Positions 1 through 9,382 of a stretch of DNA of 25,995 nucleotides are shown piece after piece (position 1 is the first letter of the stretch; the number at the start of each line of letters is the position of its first letter). A model generated the notes under the pieces. The model was given only the letters and a program-made list of their open reading frames with translations. It searched no databases and was not told where the DNA came from. The stretch comes from Phanerodontia chrysosporium (lineage: Eukaryota > Basidiomycota > Agaricomycetes > Polyporales > Phanerochaetaceae), in the NCBI GenBank assembly GCA_001910725.1, contig MJGA01000116.1, forward strand, positions 1 through 25,995. The letters run 5' to 3'. The position numbers were made by a program, and so were the translations under genes.

Positions 1-234
1 GTGTGGCAACTAAGAGAAAGGCTTCAGAGTTTACAGAGCCTCTGTTTTAACAAACTGCAGCTCACGCACAAGATCCTGTCATTGCAGGGCAAACAGCTAG
101 TTCTCCAACATCTTCTTCTCTTATCTGTCATTTGTAGCTATTTGGTAATCTTATCAAAGTTGTGCAAGAGTGCAGTGAAGTTGGTTGGATTAAAGGGGCA
201 AGGATGTTGGGGCAGATTCATTAATAATGTATCA
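1..234. other. Unassigned sequence left of the solo LTR
   Basis: No gene is recognised here. An open frame crosses the segment on the plus strand, but it has no family signature and an ordinary low-complexity Leu/Ser-rich composition. The segment is moderately AT-rich, unlike the GC-rich LTR that follows. It may be the interior of the older repeat whose arm ends at about 235, but it does not continue to match the other arm beyond that point. Confidence 0.3.
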
Positions 235-254
235 AAGTATACCCTGCTACTTAC

Positions 255-259
255 CTTAG
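255..259. repeat. Target-site duplication CTTAG, left copy
   Basis: This 5-bp word directly abuts the left LTR end (TGTCGCGG on the plus strand). It is identical to the word after the right LTR end. Confidence 0.8.
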
Positions 260-949
260 TGTCGCGGAGCTAGGGCTCAACGCTTCACGAGGGAGGGCAA
301 GTGGGGAGGTCGCCGACAAGGCGCGGCGGAGCGAATCACGCAGCGCGAACAAACTTGTGCAGCTGTCCGTATTGACCAAGTTATTATTGAGAGATAGTAA
401 AGAATACAAAATCGGCTTACCTGTCCGTATTGACCAAGAGGTCGAGATGACGGACAGGAGCAAGAGTGCTACCCTTATATATTACAGAGTCTTTAGGGCA
501 GGCTGTACGATTACCTAAGCTGATGGACACAGCTGCTCAGCATAGCCAGCGACGGCTGCGACGCGGGCTGCGCGCGAGGCTGTGCGGGCTATGTCACGAG
601 GCTGTGTCAGCTGGCAGTGTTCGGGCTGTGTCGGGCCGAGGCTGTGTCATCAGGCTGATCAGCTCGGCGTGTCTCGCGAAGGGAGTCATCAGGGATGACA
701 GTGCCGCTTCGGCGATCCGGGGAACCGGTTGCAAGGCAGACCGGTGATCCGGGCAGTGTCTGAGCGCGCAGCGGAATGCGCTGGCGTCTAGGGGTGATGC
801 GCCATCAGGGCGCTGGCGCTGAATGGCCAGGCGCTGAGTGTGGGCGGCTAGGACTCCAGACGGCGCGAGGGCTGCTCGCCCGTTGGATTAATCGAGGAAA
901 ATGGCCAAAAATCGGCGAAAAATAGGGCGACACCGTCACATCCATGACA
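260..949 (-). mobile_element. Solo LTR of an LTR retrotransposon, 690 bp
   Basis: Read on the minus strand, the element starts TGTCATGG and ends CGCGACA, so it has the TG...CA termini of an LTR with a 4-bp terminal inverted repeat (TGTC/GACA). On the plus strand it is bounded by the same 5-bp word, CTTAG, at 255-259 and 950-954, the target-site duplication expected from retroviral-type integrase. A TATA-like box (TATATAAGG, minus strand, 473-481) suggests transcription towards lower coordinates. No gag-pol lies next to it, so it is a solo LTR left by LTR-LTR recombination. Removing the LTR and one CTTAG joins two segments that together match the other arm at 2598-2622, which confirms the insertion. 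It is GC-rich, with repeated short GGCTGTG-like words at 580-660. The retrotransposon superfamily cannot be told from the LTR alone. Confidence 0.85.
363..438. repeat. 18-bp direct repeat inside the solo LTR
   Basis: The word CTGTCCGTATTGACCAAG occurs at 363-380 and again at 421-438, a period of 58 bp. On the minus strand the upstream copy is followed at once by GTAAGC, a good 5' splice donor, and the downstream copy ends in CAG, a 3' acceptor. A 58-nt intron could therefore be removed exactly between the copies. Splicing itself is inference. Confidence 0.7.
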
Positions 950-954
950 CTTAG
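950..954. repeat. Target-site duplication CTTAG, right copy
   Basis: This 5-bp word directly follows the LTR end CCATGACA and matches 255-259. The empty-site sequence can be read in the inverted copy at 2598-2602 (CTAAG). Confidence 0.8.
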
Positions 955-1455
955 TAGCTTTGGTGGGGTTGGACTTGACTGCGAGAGTGAAGTGGTTAGA
1001 AGATGAGGTAGATAATGTTGGGGACTTAAGCCCAGCAAATCCCGGTATATATACATGAAGGGGAGGACCCCTGGTACTACCTGAGACCCTTGATACTGCT
1101 CATCACATGCACGATGGTGTAATAATGGTGTGATACTTGCCAAGACACTTTAGGCTCGGAGAAGTCTAAAGCCGAATACCGAATGTATCCAGAACCTTCT
1201 ACGCTATTCTAGAATATACTACCCAGACCCTGGGTCCAGCTACCTACTATACCCTTACATCAAAGTGTTTACATCATAGATAAGATAAAGATAAGATCCT
1301 CACATGACTCTGAGTTCATTTCCAGCACATGACCAACATGTGACCGCATTCTGACGTGTGCCTGTCCTAACTCTAGTCCATAACCCTAACCCCTAGCATC
1401 TATTGGGTGCTTATAAGAATAAAACTGTAGGGAATTAGAAAACTGTAACATGATA
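950..1455. repeat. Left arm of a large imperfect inverted repeat
   Basis: The reverse complement of this segment aligns along almost its whole length with 2090-2602. Shared landmarks include the CATGTATATATACC TATA-like block (about 1043-1062 here), GGGCTTAAGTCCCC, the TATAGTAG block and the AATTCCCTA block near the inner end. A further 20 bp of the arm (235-254) lies on the far side of the inserted solo LTR. The arm carries no credible coding sequence. With its TATA-like box it may itself be an old LTR, or the arm of a foldback element. Confidence 0.8.
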
Positions 1456-2089
1456 TTGTATTGATTTTCTTGCTAAATGAACATGCACATGACAGGGTCA
1501 ATAAACAGGTGATACAATCTATGGAAAGAAAGTTCTAAAATTACAGATATGAAGAGATCCTTCATGAAAATTGCTCAACAGATGCAGGAACTCTATGCAA
1601 GGTCAGCATGTGAAATCTTGAGCTTAACCTATTCTGTGGTGACTCTCTGCTTACTATCTTCCCAGGCAGTTCCTATCAGTCTCGATTCTGACAACATATG
1701 TGTAGTTCGATTGAGGCAGCAAAGGCTTCTTCAATCAGAATTGCTAGTGAGTCAAAATCAGTTAGTATGGGGACTATATTAGAGATTATGATTAAAAAAT
1801 GGATGATGGCAGGAAATCAAATGTGTTTGTCCATAAGAGCATGATGGACATACCTGTTATTCTTGTCTGAGGACACAGAGTTCTCTGAACTGAGAACACA
1901 TAATGTCACCGCTCATGGCGCTGTGACTGTGACTACCACGGCTGCAGGTTACTCTTCATTGGTAACTTTAATGGCAGCAATCTGAGCAGATTTCTTGATT
2001 ATAAAGGTTGATGTGAGTGGAACATATGACTTTGGGTCTGGGTAGTTATTTGAACAGTTATGCACAAAGTGCCCTGCATTGGTTTTTTG
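1456..2089. other. Spacer between the inverted-repeat arms, nothing recognised
   Basis: About 630 bp separates the two arms. It is AT-rich and carries one short open frame (1549-1782, plus strand) with no family signature. I see no transposase, gag or pol motif, so any element defined by the arms would be non-autonomous. Confidence 0.35.
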
Positions 2090-2622
2090 ACATTCGTAAC
2101 AGTATCATAGTTTTCCAATTCCCTATAGTTCTATCTTCTTGAACACTCTACAAGCACTAGTGATTAGGGTTACAGATTTAGGACAGATATACATCATGAC
2201 ATGATCACGTGTTGGTCATATACTGGTAATGGACTTAAAGTTATATAATGATCTTATTAGTATTATATCTATGATGTAGATGTCCTGGTATAGGGGTATA
2301 GTAGATAGCTGGGCCCAGGGCCCAGGTAGTGTAATCTAAGACAGCATAAAAGGTTCTGAACACATCTGATCCTCAGCTCTGGATTTCATCAAGCCCAGAT
2401 TGTCTTGGCAAGGATCACACCATCATCACACCATCATACATGTGATGGGCAGTATCAAGGGTCCCAGGTAATACCAGGGGTCCTCCCCTTCATGTATATA
2501 TACCAGGCTCTGCTGGGCTTAAGTCCCCAGCATTATCTACCTGGTCTACCAATTACTTCACTTGCACCACTTGCAATCAAGTTCCCCCACTAAGCTACTA
2601 AGGTAAATAGCAGGGTTTACTT
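2090..2622. repeat. Right arm of the large inverted repeat
   Basis: This is the inverted partner of 950-1455 plus 235-254. It preserves the uninterrupted junction (AGCTACTAAG then GTAAATAGCAGGG) that the solo LTR broke in the left arm. A TATATATA box lies at 2495-2502. Most differences between the arms are transitions (C/T or G/A). The arm has no coding potential; a short open frame at 2405-2593 looks homologous to one at 805-1143 only because both lie in the repeat. Confidence 0.8.
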
Positions 2623-4080
2623 GGACAAACAGTTATGGCCAGTGCATCGAGGTCACACACCACTGAGCTACACCCCAATGATCAAAGTGGACCAGACACT
2701 CCATGAAACCAGTGCACTTCACTTTCGAAGTCTGACACACTGGCTGACAAGGTTTACCTATTGGAGTTGGTATTAGATGGAAACAAAACTAGAATTAATG
2801 ATAGTAGTGGATAGTGTTGGCATGAGTGTACCACGGTTCAGGACGTATTCAATTTGCACAGATTATTTACATGTGGTAGATTGCAGAAGGCTAATTGCCT
2901 TACAATCCAGGTAACATGCAAAAAGCTGACAAATATGCTATCTATGGAAATAGATGACAGTAAGGGTGGATAGCAGTGCGACAGTGCCAAGATATACTAG
3001 TATTAAAACTTGGACTCCGTAAGAAGTCTCTCTAAAGTGTCTGTATTACCCTTTGAAACTATGCACTTTATTTGTTTTATAAATACTGATAGTTCATCTT
3101 TTTGTTTCGACGTCTGCAGTACTTGAGCCAGTTGTGGGGTCACCTGACAAGCTATAGATGCAGATGTAGAAGTCAAGGCTTGAGGCTGCGTGGGCTCAGA
3201 TTTGAACAGATGAATGGGGGAGAGTGTATGGATGGAAGTAGGGGTATGAGTAAGAATAGGGGTGACCAGTGTGGGTCCAATATGACTGCTGAAAAGCAGG
3301 AACTTGAGGGTCTTCCCGAGTGCTCATGCCGCCATGGTGGAGTCCAGAAGGGGGTGTTGCAGGGAGCTGGCGCATTTCAGATGCCCAGCATAATAAATCT
3401 GTACAATACGAAATTACTGTTATACTAGGCATGAAGCCATGCCCTATAGATCTCAAGTGTCATCTCTAACATGAAAAAAAAAACTTACTCTAGTTGAGAA
3501 AACTTGGCTGCAGATACAGGTGATCCTTGTGCAGCACATCGCTTTACAGAAGATTGTTGAAAAAATATACATTGATACATCAATGTTGGCTGATAACAGG
3601 CTCAGTATGTACTGCTAAAGACACTAAAGACAGTTCAGAGCACACCCAAGGGCAAAAACAAGGCTGAGGAGACACTTATGAGGCACGATGTGCAACATGG
3701 AGCATGCGTACATGACCACAGTGCAAAGCAGAATTGATGGATGGCACCTGCAACGCGGCTGTCTCTGAGCGGATTGAAGCAGTACATTTGGATGAAATCT
3801 GCATCAATAGGTTTCGCACAGTTTGGCAATCCGTCAGACCGTATCGTTTTGGGCACGTTCCCACTCCAAATCCGTGACAATACTAAGGTAGGGCTCATGC
3901 AAAACTGGGGACTCCACATAGTGGTGACTCCCCTGGTGACCACAAGTGACCTGATGTAACAAGCCTGATTGGGGTATAAAGACGTGCATATCTGTTGAAG
4001 CTAACTACTATCAGGTGAAGCAGAGTAAACTCCAGAAAAATATATGTATAATCTGTAGAATATCATGTGTCATTCTCATC
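2623..4080. other. Unassigned AT-rich region between repeats and transposase
   Basis: About 1.5 kb without a gene I can support. Open frames at 3102-3428 (plus), 3196-3456 (minus, Tyr/Pro/His-rich) and 3741-3959 (plus) show no known motif and no start or splice context that decides between them. On the minus strand 2660-2670 reads TAGCTCAGTGG, a match to a tRNA A-box. The region probably consists of old, decayed repeats. Confidence 0.3.
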
Positions 4081-6380
4081 CTAACGTCCTGTGAATCCAA
4101 GCTCTTCCAGTTGTTTTACAATATCCTTCGGGAATTGACAATGTCCGTGATACAGCCTGCTTGCAAACACTGCCTGTGCAGCATTCAAGCCATGTTGGTA
4201 ACCATTCATGTAGCAGAAGGCAGCAACTATTTAGCTAGAATCATGTTAGAATGAAGGATATCAAGGATACTGCAAGAGGACGCACCGATGTATCGATTCC
4301 AAGAGAATTGAGTCCAGAGCATTGATAACATTGTGTTCGAGGTGGGCTTTGCTCGAAGACAGGGGATTGAGTCGGTAGACCTGCTTTGCATGAGACCAGC
4401 ACTACTCAATGGGGTTGAGCTCGCAATGGAATTTTGGCAAGAAGATGACGCTGACATGGCGTTTCGCACATATTTCCTCCACTTTCGACTGGATGTTAAT
4501 GAAGTCAGGCTTCTCAAATAATATCCTTTGGTAGCAGCAGTATCGGTGTTCACTAGGCTCAGTAGGCTCTGAGCACTTGAAGTTGCGGCATTGAGCCCAT
4601 AGTGCATGAGCATTGCAGTAGCCTCTCTCGAAGAGAATCTGAGCCATTCCCTTAAACCCTCCTGAGTGCTCTGAGTGATTAGTCAGATAGTAAAGCAACA
4701 GAAGACAGCCATCCAGGAGTGTACTGCACCCCATTTGGATGTGCTGCTTTAGCAGAGTTCCATCAGTGTTGTGTAAGGACTTGCCATTCTCTCCGATTAC
4801 ATTTACGTTGACTCCCAAGATCTCTGGCAGCGTGTCCTGAGACTTTCGACTCTTGCACTTCTTTAGAGGTTCTGGCAGGGAGGCTCTTGCTACTGGTAAT
4901 GGGACCGTCGAGGCCTTTGTCGACTTGAACTGAGCGGTAGACTCGTGATTTGGTGACAGCGTCGCAGATTTCAGCATGAACCGTGCGGATAGCACATGTT
5001 CATTGCGCTTTGTGTGTGTCCTTATGTTATCCAAGAGACATTGTGGTCGAACATCGGCCAATGCTTCTGCATGATATCTATGGCAAGACTCAGTTGCCTG
5101 AGAACTTCATCATTCACGAAGTAGCCCCTCCCGGTTCTTCTCTAGGCAAAGCAAAACTCAGGCAGACTCCTTTCCGTTAGGAGAGCGAAGCCATCTGAAG
5201 GCTTCAGAGATGAAGTCTGCCACCATCAAGGTAGGTCCTTTTCCGTTCGGCTGTGGAACAGGCTTCTCATTCTCATAGACCCAGCTAACCTGTCACCGGT
5301 CATTTGCTGCGAAGACGAACTCATCGTGAGACCAGACGATGCGCATGCGGAATGAAATACTAGCAGTTGAACCTCCAGTGTAGAGTTGCTATTCGATCTT
5401 GGCCATCTTGGGCAAGAAGACTGTTCACCAGTAAGCAACAGCATCTTCATGCTCATATCCATTGTAGTAGAGGCCTGACAGTGTCTTCTTCCAGCAGTAA
5501 TCCATTATGTTCAACCAATACTTGGTTGTAGTAAGAGAGGGCATCTTCAATCCTGTACCACTTCTTGACATCAGGACTATTGAGGAAATGAACGACATCC
5601 AGAGCACGTATGTACTTTCCGATGCTCTGTAGATGCAGCTTGATTTCTAATGCCAGGTCACCTGTTTCAAGCATTGATAGTGTCCAGTTGCCATATGAGT
5701 TGTATGGAAGGTCATCACGGTCATGAATGAAGTCTTGGGTCCATTTGCGAAGGTGTTCTGTGGTCCATGAGAATTTCTTGTTTGTGTGAGCGACTGTTTC
5801 GGATGCTTTAATCCATGTAGTTGGTGTTGACCGATTGATAAATGCCCATAGAAACTGTTTCATAAGCATCAGGCAGGTGCGAAGATAGTCATCTGCTTCG
5901 AAGTGTCTGTGACCACCGCCTTAGCACTTTGGATATAAAGTCTCGATAATATCTGCCAGGGTAGACCTTGCTTCTCCGAGGCTAGGAGAGAAGATGTATC
6001 ATTGTCGTCATTCCAATTGGATCTCGGCAAGCTGATGTACAGGGTGCACAATAGCCAGTAACGTTCCTCGTGGTTCCGCAATTGGTAGCTCATCTATTTC
6101 AACACCTAGTATGTCCTTCCAGTGTGCACGGATGAGTATCTATGGTGGCAGAATCCACAGTTGCCCTTGTACTCACTTGTCTCTCCTGTTCAGGCTGCGC
6201 TTCCTCTCCATGCAGCTCTATCACATCCTCCCGAAGCCATTCCCCACCCTGCACCTCCTCAATGACCACCTGACCCCAATCCTGTTGCTTGTGTAGCTTT
6301 CTATGATAAGACTGCTTTGGCTTAATATAAGGCTTCAGATTTGCAGTTCTTGAGTAATATTCTTGCTTATGTCTAGGCAT
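4081..6380 (-). pseudogene. Decayed DDE transposase (IS630/Tc1-mariner type)
   Basis: Pieces of one transposase follow in order on the minus strand in several frames. A likely start lies at 6380 (MPRHKQEYYSR), followed by helical N-terminal pieces (about 5453-6093). Next is the block ending NGYEHEDAVAYW (near 5425-5500), then SHDEFVF with the first catalytic Asp (near 5310) and LMVADFISEAFRWLRSPNGK (5170-5230). The second Asp lies in LDNIRTHTKRNEH (near 5010). FLPKFHCELNPIE, with the third acidic residue, ends at 4405, and a C-terminal piece runs to a stop at 4081. The family is widespread in Agaricomycete genomes. It is broken by an in-frame TGA after NDR, a TAG right after LNPIE, a frameshift near 5040 and more stops near 4250. 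No terminal inverted repeats or TA duplication could be placed. Confidence 0.8.
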
Positions 6381-6634
6381 CTTGGACACCTTCGTGAGCC
6401 TTGAACTGACCATCCAATATATGCCGCTGGACACAAGGGATCTCTTCCCTAGACGGCATGACCGTGCTACAGCAATGAGCTTATTTGAAAGGATGCTCGC
6501 TGACTGGGCCACTGTGCAAAACTCAATACCTCTTGTGCACAAGGACACAAATGTGAGATGTGTTTCCGGTAATTTGTGCGCAACATGCTTGACTGCAGAT
6601 CACAGGAAACTGAATCTTTTTACGATTTTAATTC

Positions 6635-6732
6635 CAGCTGATGACAAAACTATGATCGCGCGTGCGTTGAGAATGAACAATTCAGACCTTGAACCGGCAC
6701 CTCGGCATACCCAGGAAGGTAGGCAGGCGCTA
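6635..6732. repeat. Left 98-bp arm of a second inverted repeat
   Basis: This segment, from CAGCTGATGACAAAAC to GGTAGGCAGGCGCTA, is the reverse complement of 7380-7477 with about 8 mismatches, 7 of them transitions. Similarity stops sharply at the outer end (6635) and fades at the inner end, as expected for terminal inverted repeats. No target-site duplication is obvious. Confidence 0.8.
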
Positions 6733-7379
6733 CAGCAGAGGTCAACGCCTTCAGCTCTCGCCGCACTCCCTCTATGCCTCGCAGATGCTATAACGTCTCT
6801 GGACCCAGATGCACCTTTCAATGACTATGTTTGATATGCCTCAATCCGCGATACCATGTGATTCAGCACATTCTGATGATGGCGGAGAGCGGGCAGTGGA
6901 TGGCGGGGGCCTGGCGCTCGAGGTCTCCGAAGTGGGCTGAGGGGTGCTGACAGGTACGACACCGCGTCCTGACCTGCGCGTTGGCCGATGAAAGTCCCAT
7001 GCGTCCTCCTGCGTGTGCTTCGCACCATGGGAGCCCCATATGTCTGTGTTAGCAATGACAACCTGAAGTAATTCAAGTGGTAAGAGCAGTGAAGACTACA
7101 TGTGCAAGACCGGCATTATAATCTGAAACCTTGTACTACTGACAGCTTACTATCAATGTAAACGGTTTATGTGCCCTCGTCGCAGTGACAACTAGTACTG
7201 TCCCAGACATGGTACATACTACACCCTCAGGCATGACTACAGCTCGAGACGAGACATACCGCTCCTGCATGTACATGTACATTAGCTGGTGGGCGTGGCT
7301 GCCAACGCTGTATACTGCTCACTTAGCACGATGTAGCGGTGTGACCGTGTTCGCGCAGTACACGCGCCGCGCCGCGCAA
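6733..7379. other. Interior of the 6635-7477 inverted-repeat structure
   Basis: About 650 bp lies between the two 98-bp arms. I recognise no transposase or other protein; open frames at 6825-7076 (minus) and 7185-7382 (plus) have no family signature. If the arms are terminal inverted repeats, the whole 843-bp unit would be a non-autonomous DNA element (MITE-like). Confidence 0.4.
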
Positions 7380-7477
7380 TAGCACCTGCCTACCTTCCTG
7401 GGTATGCCGAGGTGCCGGTTCAGGGTCCGAAATGTTTATTCTCGACGCACACGTGATCATAGTTTTGTCATCAGCTG
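7380..7477. repeat. Right 98-bp arm of the second inverted repeat
   Basis: Inverted copy of 6635-6732, ending TCATCAGCTG at 7477. It lies about 210 bp upstream of the Sae2/CtIP start codon, so it may sit within that gene's promoter region. Confidence 0.8.
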
Positions 7478-7687
7478 TCAAGGAGGAGTTTGTCAATCTA
7501 TGCTAAACCATCACACTTTGGTAATGCCTTCCCTGCCAAACTCGGGCGAGGCGCGCAAAAGCGTGACATTATCTGGTCACGTGGAGTCCCCGGTTTTGCA
7601 TGAGCCCTACCTTAGTAGTGGGAGACGACACATCTCCTTCGATGTCCGACGCAGTCTCCGAACGGGCGAAGTCCGGGCGCCGCTAGA

Positions 7688-9121
7688 ATGTCTGGGAACG
7701 AGACTACTGACCCGGCGCTTTCGAGCTCACTCCATTTCGCTACCACAGGCCTTAGGCTCCGTTCTCCTTATAGTCAAGCACCTGCGCTGTCCTCAATGGA
7801 CGAGATCCGAGCAGAAAATGCCCAACTACGCGAGGTGCGCATTGATGGTCGTATGCGTATGTGGTCATCATCAATATACTGATCATGAAAGGACCAGACT
7901 TTGAACGAGATTCTCAGGTGGCGTCCTCAATCGCTCTTAAACCTAAGGAAACAAGTTGGATCTCGTATGCTAGGTGTATTAAGAGCCTACATCAAGCTCC
8001 TGCTAGGCCGATTCCCACCAATTTGTCGCCCAGTGAAATCCAGCAAGAGGTCCAGCAGTTGGTGGAGAGCTACCGAACGCTCCAAACAAAGCACGAAGAA
8101 GTAGTAGCACGTTATGCGGCCGATTGCCGCAAGTGGCGACGTTTCAAGCAATGGCTACTTGTCGGTGTCGTCGAGGACGATTCGTCTGCGCGGTCGCCCT
8201 TGATGTCAAAGGCCGATAAAGAGAATGTCGCAGAGAATGTCGCCGACAATGTTGCAGAGCGAGATGTCGGTGAGCAGGAGTCTTTCTTCAGGCAGGCCTT
8301 GTGTGAATGCAGTGCCAGAATTCGTCCCTGCTCAAGAGCTCTCAGAAAGCCTTCGCGTCACCCCAGTATCATTAGGCAAGCGACGAGCGTAGTAAGAGTA
8401 CGAATTCTGCATTCACTGCTCATTGTGACACCCGGCTCTAGCGAAGTAGTGTCCAGTCCTACTCCGAGACGTAAAGTTGAGGTCGATGGTGCACAACCCG
8501 GAAATAGAGGAGAATCCGCAGATCAACTGGTCCCGGATGAGAAGCCAGCGCAACGGAGAGGGCGTTACTCACGATACGAGTGTGTTTCCAGCTATGTTTC
8601 CCATCCCAGACTGAGTTGCGACCTCTACAGGAACGGTCCTACAGAGACAGGTCCAAGCGTTAGAACAGAAGAGCCGAGTTTCAAATACGATGAGGTGGTG
8701 AGGACTAGACAGGAGCGGAAAAAGCTGCACGGTGGGGATTGTGAATGTTGTCGAGACGTACGTGTCCTTGCTACCTTGCGTTCTCGGATTGCTGAACATC
8801 CTGCAGTACTACGAAGCCATCGGACCCCTCCCTCCCCGCTTGCAAGCTCCTCTGTGGCGCACTCCGCCTTCTACTCCTGCACAGCGACGTGTCGGCCGTA
8901 ACGTTGACTCGTCTGACGAGGAGCTACAACATGAAGCCAACCTCCAAGACCACAAGCAGCAAATTTCGCGTCACCGAGCCCGCTGGGCAGCACCGAAGAC
9001 GCCACCTGGCTACTGGGATATAGGGTTTCCTGATACCCAAGAGGTTGAGGAGATTCACAGGGCCGCCGCGGCAATGCGGGAGGAGTCCGCGAAAGCTCCA
9101 CGCGGTTCTGCAGCGAAGTAA
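7688..9121 (+). CDS. Sae2/CtIP/Ctp1-family DNA end-resection factor
   Basis: This family activates the Mre11-Rad50-Nbs1/Xrs2 nuclease to clip blocked double-strand-break ends before homologous recombination. The four-exon model is 7688-7834, 7892-7917, 8007-8757 and 8807-9121; it closes in frame at 412 aa. An N-terminal coiled-coil-like stretch (DEIRAENAQLRE, residues 38-49, and a second near residues 70-105) fits the tetramerisation region. The C-terminus carries the family signature: HGGDCECCRDYYEAIGPLP (a CxxC around residues 303-306), an ISRHR motif (361-365; the RHR of Ctp1 contacts DNA), and KTPPGYWDIGFPDTQ (372-386). Thr373 is followed by Pro and lies where CtIP Thr847 and Sae2 Ser267 are phosphorylated by CDK. 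The middle is long and poorly conserved, as is usual. The C-terminal assignment is firm; the first two exons are less certain. Confidence 0.85.
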
Positions 9122-9382
9122 GACCGTCAACTTCGTATTTCTAACGAGGCTTACAGTGACACCACAGATCGGGTACAAGCAAGCGGAAGTAGAAGGCCAA
9201 TCAGTGATTGGTCCTATGGCTAGCAATCTTCTCTCCACTCATCCTAAATTCACCACATTGCACTGCACAATGTCAAGCATATACCCGCATGCTCGAGGAT
9301 GCTAGAACCCACCTCTGCAAGCTACATGCTCTGTACGATAGTGGACATTTGTAACTATAGCATCAATTCAAGAATGTGAAGA

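Noticed and set aside
545..840. GC-rich GGCTGTG-type repeats as a CRISPR-like or regulatory array
   Set aside because: The words are irregular in spacing and sequence and lie inside the solo LTR. They look like simple low-complexity LTR content.
1380..1400. TTAGGGTTA-like words in both arms as telomere repeats
   Set aside because: Only about one and a half units occur, with no tandem array, so chance or repeat content explains them.
805..2593. Two look-alike short proteins, 805-1143 (minus) and 2405-2593 (plus), as a gene family
   Set aside because: They resemble each other only because both lie in the arms of the inverted repeat. They share no start context, composition or motif of a protein, and the similarity continues outside the open frames.
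6382..6834. A 150-residue plus-strand frame as a real gene
   Set aside because: It overlaps the 5' side of the transposase remnant and one arm of the 6635-7477 inverted repeat, and shows no family signature.
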